Source: Iris pallida
Taxonomy: Eukaryota > Streptophyta > Magnoliopsida > Asparagales > Iridaceae
Direction of reading: 5' to 3'
DNA length: 64,000 nt
Assembly: GCA_029216955.1 (NCBI GenBank)
Contig: JANAVB010009598.1
Coordinates: 26,226,413-26,290,412, forward strand
Part shown: positions 44,914 through 56,787 of the stretch, piece after piece
Layout: every line of letters begins with the position of its first letter
Position numbering within the stretch: the stretch's first letter is position 1
Made by a program: the position numbers and the translations under genes
Notes under the pieces: generated by a model
The model's database searches: none
What the model saw: the letters and a program-made list of their open reading frames with translations, nothing else
What the model was told of the DNA's origin: nothing

Positions 44914-47071
44914 TGCTTAGAGAGGCCTATTATGGACAGGGAACATGGTGTTATATGTGTAATAGAGTGTAAAGTGAGTGGTAGGGAGTAGAGGGTAAGA
45001 GGAGTATGTTGTTCTGTACTTAACAATAGGTAAGATTAGAGGCAGTTGGAGGTATTGGTACAACAGTATATAGGGAAAAGATATGAATTGCGTGATAGTA
45101 GCAGTAATAAGGAGTAGTAGCAAATAGAGTGAAGGAGGAAATGTGAACCTAGACATCTAAGGAATCCTTTTAGTGTCATAATGAGATTGTAGTTTAGTTG
45201 TAGACATCTTACAAATATCTTAAGGCATTCACCCATAACTGCATTGTGGAAGACCATATAGGAACAATTGCTTGGGTTTTTTGTTAAGTATCAGCCTCGT
45301 TTTCTTTTGAGTTTGGACTTGTGACTCTAACTATGTATCTGTCATATAGGTAACAATTAGTACATGAACATTTAGAGAAATAATGGTATATATAAATATA
45401 TGGTATAAGCTAGTATGGTACATGGGTGTCTATATGCATTGGGATATAGTCTAAGGATATATATAATGCATATGTGAATAATGGTAATGGGCTCATGTGA
45501 TATGTATAGGAGTGATAGAAGGTTTGGGTTGGTGTCTTTAGTATACTATAGGGATATGAGGTATGGGGCTTAGATGTAGAGTATGGATCTAGATAGCTTA
45601 ACCTATTTTGGGTTGTGGCTGTGATGCTACTTTGACCTAGCTAATAGTTCAATTAGCCCAAAAACCCTAGATTTGACCAAGGATTGACTAATTATCTGAG
45701 GTTGACCTAGTTGGCTAGAGTTGACCAAATTGGACTTTATTGACCTAGAATTGATTTAGTTGACTTTATTAACCTAGAATTGTCCTAGAAGCATGTAGTT
45801 AACTCATTTAGATATACTATTTACTCTAGAACAATAAATAACATTGTAAATCTTAAATATAGGTTTGTGTGACACCACTTTGGGCAACGATCCTCATACA
45901 TTGCTCTGGATGACAGCCGAGTACATTCTCTGATAGTTCTTTCATTTATTTGATGATTATTGTGATTCAATTCTAGTATAGTTCTATTTGATTCTCTAGC
46001 ACAACACAGATTGATATTTTCGGATCTATTACATATGACCCACATACAATACTTGTTTGGCCTCTATTTTTGAAATCACTCACTGGAATCACCCTACTGG
46101 CATCACATTATTCCGGATGGACTTGTACTCGTTTTACATGTCGGGTTATGGATTCACTTATACTTGTCGGGACAGGAAAATACGTAAGTAGATATGTAAA
46201 CATTTCCAAACATACTGGAAGCACCCCTACTGGTCTAATCTGGAATGATAGCAGTCGCATACTTGCCAAGTGTGCGATGAACCGTATTTATCCCTAGCCA
46301 TTTACATGTCAAAAGCAGTATTTCAAAACACACTTGTTAGTGTCTTGTACTGGACTCACACTGGAATCACACTTGACTCACATTGTACTGTCTAGACTCA
46401 CATCACATTGCTTAGTTCAGTTAGCTCTATTTTATAGTCTTTATTGCCATGCCCTCCTGATTCACTGTATTTACTTACCTTGCTCTAAACTGTTACTCTA
46501 CTTCATTACCTATCTCAAACTTTCCATGATTCATCAATATAACTGTCTATAACTGCTTTATAGTCTTTCTCATTTACTTGGGATTATTATATGAGATGTT
46601 CTCGTTCCAGCCTGACTGGATATATTTTTCAGAAGTTTGCCCTGAGGATACGTGTCCTACTTTTTATGGATCTAAGGAGGGAATAGCTACTTTGGTCCCG
46701 ATTCTCAGGAGTGATCGAGAGACTAGTTTAGAGGACTTGTTTATATTTCTGTTTAGAACTTGAATTATAATAAGTGGAGATTTTGATATTGTATTTGAGA
46801 TTTATTTTGGATATTATTTTAGTTGTTGTTGTTGAGCTTTATATAGTTATTTAGACTTCTGTGGTATCTTATCGTGCTTAGACTGTGATAGAGTATTACC
46901 ATATTCTTATACTTTTCCTACATTCGAAGTTGAGATCTATGACAGGTACATTATATATTATTATATGAGTTGATAGTTAGCGACCTAGAACAACGTTCTA
47001 CCGTCGATTCTGCGGCATAAGCTGGGTACTGTTACGCACTTATGCTCCTATACTGTATGTGGATCGTGACA
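44914..47071 (+). repeat. Element D 5' LTR, right part
   Basis: Continues the D LTR after element A. A stretch at 45600-45800 repeats TTGACC(T)AG words, and 46070-46400 repeats GACTCACA/GGAATCAC words. The LTR ends GGATCGTGACA at 47071. No coding region; the short frames at 46070-46763 have no recognisable product. AT-rich with TATATA-type runs at 45385-45470. Confidence 0.55.
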
Positions 47072-47098
47072 CATTTTTAGTGGTGGTCCATATAGGTC
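47072..47098 (+). promoter_or_regulatory. Primer-site region of element D
   Basis: 27 bases directly after the LTR, with the core AGTGGTGGTCCATATAGG, align without gaps to the same position in element C. This supports both the LTR end and the relationship of D to C. Confidence 0.55.
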
Positions 47099-47346
47099 GA
47101 GACTTTGTATTAGTACGATATTGTGGTAGTACAACGACTTAGTTGTACTGCTACGAGCCTGCGATAGGAATTAAGGAATAGGCTTTAGCTGAGAGGTACT
47201 CAATCACAGTTAGGAAAAAAATCTGATCTAATTTCTGCCATCTATAAATTCTTATTGATAATTGCCTTCTTTTGAGATAAACTGTCCTTCCTTGATGATA
47301 TCGCTTCCTGTTCAGTATTAATTTCCTTGTTTGGTCTGTCCTCAGA

Positions 47347-48584
47347 ATGGTGGAGACTATATTGCATCGCTTCGTCCCAGCAGCTACTGAGAGGTCTACC
47401 ACCTCTCATCCGATTCAGCCAGACACTAGAGATGCAGCACCTCTCGTTTTTGCTCATATGGAAGCTTCTGCAACCTTTGGGGGTGCTCCTCCACATGTTC
47501 GAAGGACTACCCCGGTGATCCTAGATGTTCTTCAGCCGCCACTACCTCCGGCACCAGTTGACATAGCATAACTTTTTGCATTCTTTCGCAAGATAGAGGC
47601 ACAGAACTGCCAGTCCGCAGATATGAGATAGGGTATCAAAAATGTCCATCGGGTGGTAGTAGCGGCAGTGGAAAGAGTGGTTGCTGAGCCACAGGAAGAC
47701 TTGGGAGGCCAAGGAGGTCAGATTCAGCAACAGAGGCCAGAAAACATCCTAGATTTTTAGAAGATGAGGATGAGGGACTTCAAGGTTACAGAAGGCATTC
47801 TGTACGCCGACAACTGGTTAGAGCACATCGAGAAGATATTCTGACTGGCACAGATATCGACTGGGATACAGATAGAGGCGGCAGGCAGCCAGATGTATGA
47901 TCTTGCACGAACTTAGTACCACACCATCCCAGAGTTGGTGTCGAGGGACAGACTTAGGAGGCCTTTAAGAAGCTTTTCAAGAAAAGTTCTTTCCAGATGT
48001 AGTACTCGACGTTTTGGAGGCTCAGTTTGAGAACCTGGTTCAGGGGAACCAGACGGTCGAGGAGTATACTGGTGAGTTATGTCGCCTGGGCAGATTTGTG
48101 GAGGGACTGAGCGAGGCAGCAAAGGCGAGAAGATTCTGCAAGGGCTTGATCAAGGAGGTCAAGTTACTGACCAAAAGTGACCGTGACGCTACCTTCGAGC
48201 AGATCTTGGTAGGGGCCATGGCAGCGGAGGATGACTTGGAGCTCAAGTCCAAGAGGAGCCGGGATGATTCAGGAGGGACGAGTAGTAGTACGAAGCATCC
48301 TTTTGTACAGAAGGTAGTGCATTAGCCCCAGCAGTTGTTTGCATCAGCTAGAGTCCCTGTTCAGTAGGTGCAGTATCAGCCTCAGAAATATGACTAGAGG
48401 ATGCCCACTTGTGCCTACTGCAGGAAGCAGGGACACGCTTGGGATGTTTATAAAAAGAGGCTGAAGGTTTGTTTATACTGTGGATCCGCTGCTCACCAAA
48501 TGAGAGACTGCCCCACTACACCTGCATATGGCAAAGCATAGGGTCAGAGAGAGGGAGCTAGGCCTCTTGTGGTGCCACACCATG
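47347..48584 (+). pseudogene. gag: Element D Gag (decayed, truncated by element B)
   Basis: From ATG 47347 the frame encodes a Pro-rich N-terminus, stops at 47569 (TAA), then continues with FFRKIEAQN, DFKVTEGILYADNWLEHIEKIF and further stops. A frameshift near 47970 moves it to frame 2: LEAQFENLVQGNQTVEEYTG, ELCRLGRFVEGLSEAAKARR, the retrotransposon Gag domain. Zinc knuckles lie at 48410-48520: the first reads CAYCRKQGHAWDVY, where the last Cys has become Tyr; the second, CLYCGSAAHQMRDC, is intact. At least nine stop codons are seen, mostly TAG. The sequence is cut by element B at 48585; protease and pol of D lie beyond the window. Confidence 0.75.
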
Positions 48585-48627
48585 TGTAGGGTATGAAAAA
48601 TTATGACACGCTGACATAAGACTCAGC

Positions 48628-48757
48628 CAAAGTCATACGCTCAAGGCCATACGCTCAGTCAAAGCCATACGCTCAAGGCCATACGCTCAGTCAAAGCCAT
48701 ACGCTCAAGGCCATACGCTCATCCAAGGCCAAACGCTCATCTAAAAGTCGTACGCTC
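48628..48757 (+). repeat. Minisatellite 1 of LTR B: CATACGCTC words
   Basis: Eight or more copies of (C/G)(A/T)ACGCTCA within alternating AAGGC and AGTCAAAGC contexts, at about 15-20-bp spacing. Earlier units are most regular; the last are diverged (AAACGCTC, CGTACGCTC). Confidence 0.9.
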
Positions 48758-49078
48758 AGTGAATATTTTATTATTTCTTGAGATGACAGCACAGCATGTA
48801 TTTAGTGAAGGATGAATCTGACACTTCGTCATTCGTGCAAAGACAGCTGCCCTATACAGATTAACCGTCGTATAGGTTTTCGAGAATTGATTTTGTCTCT
48901 TACGAGGACAGCTCAGCAACCGTCATAAATGCACAGCCATCATTACTGTCATTTCTGACAGTCTGTCAGCTATCATATCTGCAGCACAACGCTCGAGAGA
49001 TATTTTTTAGTATTAGAAGATATGGCATATTTGAGAAGATTGAGGACGGCCACGTGTCTACTCCCTCAATCCCTACGG

Positions 49079-49300
49079 CTCCTTGTCCAACCAAGTGAGC
49101 GTATGGACTCCATACGGCTCCTTGTCCAACCAAGTGAGCGTATGGACTCCATACGACTCCTTGCCAACCAAGTGAGCGTATGGACTCTATACGACTCCTT
49201 GCCAACCAAGTGAGCGTATGGACTCCATACGACTCCTTGCCAATCAAATGAGCGTATGGACTCCATACGACTCCTTATCAATGAAGTGAGCATATCAGCT
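49079..49300 (+). repeat. Minisatellite 2 of LTR B: 38-39-bp units
   Basis: Five nearly complete units and a partial one, starting at 49079, 49118, 49157, 49195, 49233 and 49271. Each contains GAGCGTATGGACTCC and CATACG, two inverted copies of the family word. Confidence 0.9.
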
Positions 49301-49632
49301 TTATATAATCCAAGTCAGTGTATGCAAGACATGTGCCTTCAAAAGCTAGCGTATGACTCTTCTTCAACAAAGGCAGCGTATCACAGCAAATGCCTTTGGG
49401 ATAATTTTCAACGTACAGTCAACACACGTTCTCACGTGTCCTGTACTCAGTTACCCACTTATTCAGAAGTTATACAACGTGGCATCCATGCCACCAATCT
49501 CTCCTAGATATATTCCATTACTTTCAACCGCACTCTAATGTGTCTCCACCAGAATTCGCCACGCATCCCTGCAGTTATGCACACGTCAAGTAACTGACTG
49601 AGCGTATGCTTCAGAACAGTTATCTAGAACTC

Positions 49633-49639
49633 TATAAAA
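49633..49639 (+). promoter_or_regulatory. TATA box of LTR B
   Basis: TCTATAAAAGAGAG about 205 bp before the LTR end, followed by a CTTCATCTTCATC pyrimidine stretch. Likely promoter of the genomic RNA. Confidence 0.55.
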
Positions 49640-49833
49640 GAGAGTTTCTTCATCTTCATCAGACACTAGAGTCAATTCAGAGAGAACAAAGAGATTGCCC
49701 AGTTGCTGTCCGAGTTCTTTGAAGTTCGAGTTTTCTTCATCGTATCGTCCAAGGGATAAAGTAATCGTCTTCTAGATTAGATTCCTACAGTTGTAATTTT
49801 CCCAGAAACATAATAAATAAAGTGAATTTATTT

Positions 49834-51543
49834 ATGGAAAACAAATTGGCGACTCTGCTGGGGAAAGCTGTCTCCTCCAATGAGATAGCAACAACTCAAT
49901 ACGATACTTCGTCGATCGGCTCGACGAAGAAGACGATGGTCGTGCAATTCGACCAATCTTCTTACGAAGAAATGCTCAAGGCGAAGGATGGCCGAACTGC
50001 TTCCTCCGCTCTTTCTGCTGCCAAGAAGAAGGGACGCTGTGTCTATGTCCCTAAGTCTTCTTCGACATCCCGAGACGCTTCTGTCACTTCTCATGCTGAC
50101 AAGAACACGTCTTCAACTTCAACGAAGCATGCTTCAGCTTCTCTGAACACGGCAACAGTGGCTTCTCCTAGTCACGCTGACAAAGTAGGTTCTTTAACCA
50201 AGTCAGCATGTCCAAGGAAAACCATCTCTGGACATGTCAAAGTCTCTTCTCCCTCTACTCTTACAACAGCAGTCGGCTCTTTAGCCATTAATGACTCTGC
50301 GCGTATAGCAGTCAAAGGGCAGCGTACAGCAAAGGTAGCATACAAAAGCCAACAGCAGGCAGTGTACGCTAAGCCAAAGCCAGCGTATGCTAATAAAAAG
50401 GTAGCGTATGACCAGAATTCCAAACTAAAGTCAGCGTATGCCAATCGATACAGTCCTTTGACTGTTTCTCAAAATCAAGCTGGGGGTTCTCTTCCACAGA
50501 ACATACAAATGATTCCCCCACAACTTGCACATCTTGTGCCAACCAAGGAGAAAGACTCTTTAGTCAACTCCTCTACTCCTAAGGTCTTTACCTCTGGAGT
50601 TAATTTGACTAGTACTCTTACTAGATCAAACAAAGGAAAACGCCTTTTGGCTACTTCCTCTAAAGATGGATTATTACCGACTCCTAGTCGGAATAATGTC
50701 CACCTTCCTTCCCTCAAAATTTTTCGATCTGAGAAAGGTAAATTACAAGTATCCAAGACTGATACCAAAGTCATATCCCCTACGGATCTTCGTAACAAGC
50801 TTAACCAGAATCATCTCGATTCCACTGAGACAAGTATAATAGACCCTGATGCAGAATATGCCAAGAACTATGTTGCTCAAATTAATCGGTCTTTATATAC
50901 TCAAGAACCGAGAAGACAGAGGAATAAAAGACAAGTTTCTACACAGAAACTATCTTCCAATACTTCCCAATATGTTCCTACAGATCTCCGGGAACATTTG
51001 CAAAACAAACGGAGAATCGACACTCCATCTGGCTATGACATTGCTCATATTTGCCATGAAAAGCATGGTTGCAGTTTTCAACCTCGGGTTGTGATTCAGT
51101 GTTGTTGTTCACCAAAAAGACGATCTGTTTTCGAACGGATTCAATATGAACCAATATTGGATGAAGATGAACCTATTTATGCTTCTATCAACATGACCTC
51201 CAGAAATATTGGGGGTAGCATACGGTCTGATGCTATATCAGATTCTGAAGATGGTGTTTACCTCGGCACCCGATCCAGGACCGGAGCCTTGACCAGGGTC
51301 TCTTCTTCTTCTCATCCAAGTAATAATTCGGAGATCACAGAGGACTTCCTTGGAGAGTCCAACTTTCCAGTATTGACTCCCGTAAATAGCCCCGAGAAAG
51401 ATACTGGTTCTCACAACGATGATTCAGAACAGACTGTTTTATCGTCTATTCCTCGAATGGTTACCACTTACATGGTAGACGGCAATCATGAACCTTCGAC
51501 TAGCACTGAAGCTCTTGAACAGAGGATTTCTTCCTTGGAATAA
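49834..51543 (+). pseudogene. Element B ORF1 (upstream of Gag)
   Basis: I choose ATG 49834 because A has an ATG at the same place, in the LTR end. The N-terminus (MENKLATLLG) is encoded by the primer site. It is Ser/Thr/Lys-rich, with repeated (K/S)(V/P/S)AYA(N/D) peptides at 50280-50450 written by the DNA word AGCGTATG. A conserved cysteine segment at about 51045-51150 (CHEKHGCSF, CCCSPKRRSVFERIQ) recurs in A. MVTTYMVDGNHEPST leads into a coiled coil. TAA at 51541 is the only stop. Function unknown; comparable in position to Ogre ORF1. The coiled coil suggests it oligomerises or joins Gag. Confidence 0.7.
49847..49864 (+). promoter_or_regulatory. Primer-binding site of element B
   Basis: TGGCGACTCTGCTGGGGA, identical to that of element A, 3 nt after the LTR, and again translated (in frame as LATLLG) in the ORF that starts at 49834. 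Confidence 0.8.
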
Positions 51544-53013
51544 CAGTTGCGAGCTATGGCAGATACATTGAATGCTATGCATACTCTTATGCATGCTCAG
51601 CATCAAACTCAGCAAGTCCAACAAGCAGTACCACCAGTGTTATTAAATACTCCTGTTGCCCCAAACCCGGAACCCTATACTATTCCGGGGGTACAGTCTA
51701 ATGTTCCTGTACAACCCACTCCAAGTCAGTCCGGAGCTGGGGGTGGTACATATGTTGTAGTCCCTCCTCCCAATTACACTCAACAAATTATAACTCTATA
51801 ATCTTCCGGAATTGTTACTGAAGAGTTAAGGAATCTCCGAACTCAATTTGAGGCATTCAAACAGAAGGATGGTTTACAAAGGTTAGGCATCAAGCAACCT
51901 TATCCGATAGAATGGAAGCAAGTATCGTATCCACCAAAATATAAACCTCCGACCATCTCTTTCTTTGATGGGACTACCTCCCCAAGTCAGTTCATTAATA
52001 ACTTTGAAGTAATGACTGATCAGTTGCAACCAAGCGATGCCCTCCTCACTCGGGTGTTCGTCGGATGTCTCAAAGGAACGGCTTATGAATGGTATAGAAG
52101 TCTCCCTGATGGGTGCATTACCTCATTTGCCGGTTTCAAACAAATGTTTCTTGAACGGTTCTATGAAGGGCTCAATGACATGACCATGTCAGCCCTCATA
52201 AGAATTAAACAGAAAAATAATGAAACTACTGAGGACTTCATTGAAAGATTCAGAAGAGAAGCCCTCAAAATGCCTCTCAGAACTCCCGATGCTGTTACTA
52301 TCGACACTCGCAAGTCGAATCTCTTACCAATCATCAGCATATGGACAGGGTCCACTCAATTCCAAGATTGGCCTTCATTCATCGTCAGTGCCAAAGCTGC
52401 CGAAGTCAGTGCTGAGACTTTCAAAGGCCTGGGGATACAAATGGCTCCCAAAGAATCAAATCAGAGTACTAGCAATAGTGCTAGACCCAACAATCGTAAA
52501 GGAAAAGAGGCTCTTGAAGTCAATCTCCAGAGCAATAGTCAGGAGACAAAAACTACTCAAACCACCCCAGCTCCAACAAATCAACAACAGAGACCTCCTC
52601 GACCGAAGGAAGAGTATTCTTTCGACGATGACGATGTTCAGGGTATCTTTGAATGCTTACTCAAAGGTAACAAGATTCAATTGCCAGAAATCAAGAAACC
52701 TGATGAAGCCAATAATACGGATCATTTGAAATACTGTCCATATCATAGAATGTTGGGTCATACAATCCGGTCTTGCTATGTATTAAAAAGAAAGATCCAG
52801 GAAATGATTAAGTCAGGAGCTGTGACACTGACACCCAAAGATAAGACAGTCACAGCAAATGTGATTTCAATGCAGTTTGGTGATTTCCCTCCTTTAATGG
52901 TGGAAAGTGGGATTGTTCCTATCCCCAAAGCAACTCTCGAGGTTGTGAACATCCCACCAGCACAGAATGAAAGACTTGTTCCTGTCACAACTAAGAAGGG
53001 AGAAATCATGTAG
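51544..53013 (+). pseudogene. gag: Element B Gag
   Basis: Same frame as ORF1. A Gln-rich coiled coil and Pro-rich spacer run to TAA at 51799-51801, followed by the Gag domain: PYPIEWKQVSYPPKYKP, FVGCLKGTAYEWYRSLPDG, FLERFYEGLNDMTMSALI, DFIERFRREALKMPL. A KEE/DDDD hinge (EEYSFDDDDVQGIFECLL) comes before the zinc motif CX2HX4HX4C (CPYHRMLGHTIRSC, 52735-52779). The end (MQFGDFPPLMVESGIVPIPK) matches A. TAG at 53011-53013 lies where A reads TGG (Trp). The protein packages RNA into particles. Confidence 0.85.
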
Positions 53014-56000
53014 ATTCACCCGAATTTAATGACGGAGTTTGAGACATCTTCCTCTTCTCCTCGGAAGACTCCTTTGTCTAAAAAGAAGCCTGGGAAGACT
53101 AAGTCATGCAACGTGACTTCTAGTATTACACCCAATCTTTCTCTAACCCCTACTTTTGTTTTGGTAGGAAACTCACCCCCTACAGAGGTAAAAACTGTAC
53201 CTAAAATTGAAGATATGTACAAGCCTGTATTCCATCTATATAGTTCACAATCTCGTGAATTAATGGCAAAGATGGGCTATGCCACTGCTCCTGGTTTAAA
53301 CTCAGGCAAAGGGCTCCAAGCACCTTTAGCCATCACTATGAGACATAATCAATCTCGTGTTGGCCTTGGTTTCTGGAATGAAGCTCTCATCAAGCACAAA
53401 AGAACCAAGAATAAGATGAAGAATTGCAACATGGTTTCGATAGACCCTGAACCTGAACCTGAATCTGAAGTCGTAGTTCTTGCCGGAACTCGGTCAGGAA
53501 AAATATATCTGAAAGATTATGCTGACATTCCTGAAGAAACTCCTGATGTCCCTCCGGTTACAGCTCCAACACCAGTCTCTACTGAAAAACCTTCAAATGT
53601 TCCTGTTGAGACAGTTCCTTCTAAACCAACAGCAGCTGACAAAGGCAAACAACAAGTCCGCTTCGACAAACCATTGAAGAAGTCATCTCCTACAGGACTT
53701 GAAAAGCCTTATAATTTTGATATATTGGCTCAACTAGCCAATACACCAGCTAAATTGTCAATCTTCGAGCTCTTACGCCTCTCTAAAAAGACTCGAAAAA
53801 CTCTGAGTGAAGCACTGCTGCAAGCAGAAACCTGTCTAACTCTCCTCAAGAAGTTGGAAACAGAACCTGTCTCTCATTGCCATAATGTATTGGAATTAAT
53901 TCTAAACATTACCTTTACGCAGGATGATATGCTGCTAGAGGGTAATCGACATGACCGTCCTTTATATCATACAGGATATGTCGATTCTATGAAGGTTGAT
54001 CATCTACTGATTGATCCAGGATCCGCTCTCAGTATTATGCCAAAGACTATGCTAGATGCGCTGAAGATACCAGTGCATAGTCTTTCCAGCACTATCACTA
54101 CCATCTTGGGATTCAATCAAGGAAAAAGTGAGCCTTTAGGCAAGATTCGTCTCAAATTTCAAATAGGCGATCTTCGTACTAAGGTTACTTTCTATATCAT
54201 CGACAATCATGGTTGCTCATATAATGCCCTATTGGGGAGACCATTCTTACATGAACATAATGTTGTTCCTTTGACTCTTCATCAATGCTTCAAATATGTT
54301 GATGATAATGGAGAGGTTCAAAAAGAAGTGGCAGATCTCTATCCCTTTAAAGGAGTCGAAGCTTACTTCAATGACGCTCGCATGTACAAAGATGAATACT
54401 CAAAAGTCTTGCAAGCTATGGATGACGACGATGAGACATCAAAAGTCGACACCTTTGTTATTCCTGTAAAAGGGCGTATCACTCATCTACAGTCTCTTAA
54501 ACCATCTAAAGAAGACTCACTGATAATTCCTGTCAGTGGACGTACTACTGCATTGTCTTTCCAAGCTCCACAAAGTTCATTGATAATTCCCGTCACTGGA
54601 CGCACTACTTCCCCTCCATCTTCTCAGGCTAGACCCAATACTCTAGTTATTCCAGTCAGTGGACGTACTACTTATCCACGATCTTCTTCAAGGGAGCTCA
54701 CCTCTTTTGAGCCTTTTGTTATCGATCTTAATCGAAACAAAATTTCTGATCGCTCTTCTTCTCCCCCTTTTGTCATTAATTTGACTAAGTCTGATAAGGT
54801 TCAGCCTTCTGTTGTAAATATAGTATCTAATATTAATGAAACATCTTCTTTACAGTATATTGATGTCTGTAATCATGTACAAAGTTATTTACAATTGTTA
54901 GATAGCTTAAAGCCACTAACTATAGGAGTTGTTCAAACTCTTCACACAGAAGTGTCATTAAAGTCTATACAAAAATCATACTTCGTGGTCCCTATTAGAA
55001 AGAAGGGAGAAAATCCAATATTCTTCTATAAAGGACCCCAGAACCCTCCTAACCTGGAAGAAGATGACAAAAACGACGATATTGGAAGGTTACAACTACG
55101 TCGCTACAGTCAGCAGTCCAAAAATATCATCAAGAATATGGGTTATGACTTCAGAACAAGCCTCAATAATGGAAAAGGAAGAAGAATGCCTGTTCGAATT
55201 CCTCCATTAAAATACGAAAGGACAAAATGTGGTTTAGGTTACATTGCTCCTACCTCCTTTATTAACGTAGTTCATGAAGATTCAGAATCCGATGGAGACG
55301 AACAATCTGAGTCTTCTGATTCCCTCTCTTGGGATTCTGACACAAGTATTGGCGATCTCTATCGTTCTGTTCTATCCATCAATATGGTCTCTGTTGATGG
55401 TCCGCAAGAAAATGATGAAGATGAGGATGATTTTGAAATATCACCCGAATCAGAACAATGGGCTCAGAGATTAGATAATCAATGGGAATTCAGGTTCGAG
55501 CAAAGAGAACCTCCTACTGAAGATAAATTGATCCAAATTGATGTTGGTGAAGAGGGGTCCCCTAAACCAATATTCATCAGCGAAAGTCTTTCAGAAACAG
55601 ATAAGCAAGACATGATCAAGCTTATTCATGATTATATCGATGTCTTTGCCTGGAGTTACGAGGATATGCCAGGATTATATCCGAAGATCGCAACGCACAA
55701 ACTCAATATCATGCCAAATGCTAAACCGGTCAAACAACAACAGCGACGATTTCGTCCAGACATTATGGATGCAATTGAAGCTGAAGTCAACAAGCTTATG
55801 GCTTTCGAATTTATTCGAGAGGAACAATATCCTGAATGGGTGGCTAACATCGTTCCTGTCCTCAAAAAGACCGACAAGATCCGAGTCTGTATAGACTTTC
55901 GCGATCTCAATGCAGCTTGTCCTAAAGACGAGTTTCCTCTTCCAATTACCGATGTCATGATCGAAAACACATGTGGTTTCGAACGAATGTCATTCATGGA

Positions 56001-56787
56001 TGGATATTCGGGATACAATCAAATCAAAATATTTCCAGACGACGAGAGACATACTTCCTTCAGAACGCCGATCGGTACATATTGTTATACAGTTATGCCG
56101 TTTGGTCTCAAAAATGCAGGAGCAACATATCAGCGAGCAATGAGCACTATATTCCGCGAACATCTCCGGAAAATAGTCGAATGCTATGTTGATGATATTG
56201 CAGTTAAAAGTCGACAAAAGAAGGATCATATCCAAGATTTGAAGACTATCTTTGATTTAATGCGTCAGCATCAACTTAAAATGAACCCTACTAAGTCCTT
56301 CCTGGGCGTCTCTAGTGGCAAATTTCTCGGCTTCGTCACTACCGCTAAAGGTATACACATGGATCCCGAGAAGATCAAAGCCATTCAAGAGATGCGTCCT
56401 CCACGCACCTTAAAAGAGCTACGAGGATTTCAAGGAAGAATTGCTTATATCAGGAGATTCATTTCCAACTTATCAGGACGCTGCAGACCATTCAACAAAC
56501 TTCTGAAGAAAGGTGTATCTTTCGTCTGGAACGAAGAATGTCAAAAAGCATTTGACGATATCAAACAGTATCTCATGAACCCTCCGGTTTTGGTACCTCC
56601 CGTCTCGGGAATACCATTCCTTCTATATGTTCGAGCCATGGATCATTCTCTTGGTGCATTACTCGCCCAGAAAAATAAAGATGGCCATGAGCAGGCTATT
56701 TATTATCTCAGTCGCACAATGACAGGTGCTGAACCGCGTTATTCTCCAATCGAGAAAGAATGCCTAGCATTAATGTTTGTCGTTTAG
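53014..56787 (+). pseudogene. pol: Element B protease, repeat/G-patch linker, RT and first RNase H
   Basis: Same frame, no stop for 1,252 codons. Order: basic segment; G-patch-like module 1 (MAKMGYATAPGLNSGKG, RVGLGF) at 53.25-53.39 kb; NFDILAQLAN...LSIFELLRLSK; protease with LLIDPGSALSIMP at 54004 and ALLGRPFLHEH; an array of LIIPVSGRTT-type units at 54457-54680; G-patch-like module 2 (MGYDFRTSLNNGKGRR, CGLGYIAP) at about 55140-55250; acidic linker; RT with KIRVCIDFRDLN, SFMDGYSGYNQIKIF, YVDD at 56185-56196 and FLGFVTTAKGIH; RNase H (LLYVRAMDHSLGALLAQ). TAG at 56785-56787 replaces a Gln that A retains. All RT catalytic residues are present. Confidence 0.9.

Larger units (their letters stand above)
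48585..49843 (+). repeat. Element B 5' LTR
   Basis: About 1,259 bp, TGTAGGGTATG to GGAAAACA. It contains two minisatellites built on CATACGCTC/GAGCGTATG (48628-48757 and 49079-49300), further single copies near 49355, 49377 and 49600, a TATA box at 49633 and AATAAATAAA near the end. The ATG that starts the polyprotein lies in its last ten bases. Confidence 0.75.

Noticed and set aside
46070..46763. Short frames of 61-75 codons right of element A
   Set aside because: They lie in the D LTR among GACTCACA words, lack domains and do not form a gene model.
51541..56787. Programmed stop-codon readthrough in element B
   Set aside because: Four scattered stops inside domains, two of them at residues that are sense codons in A, fit mutation better than recoding.
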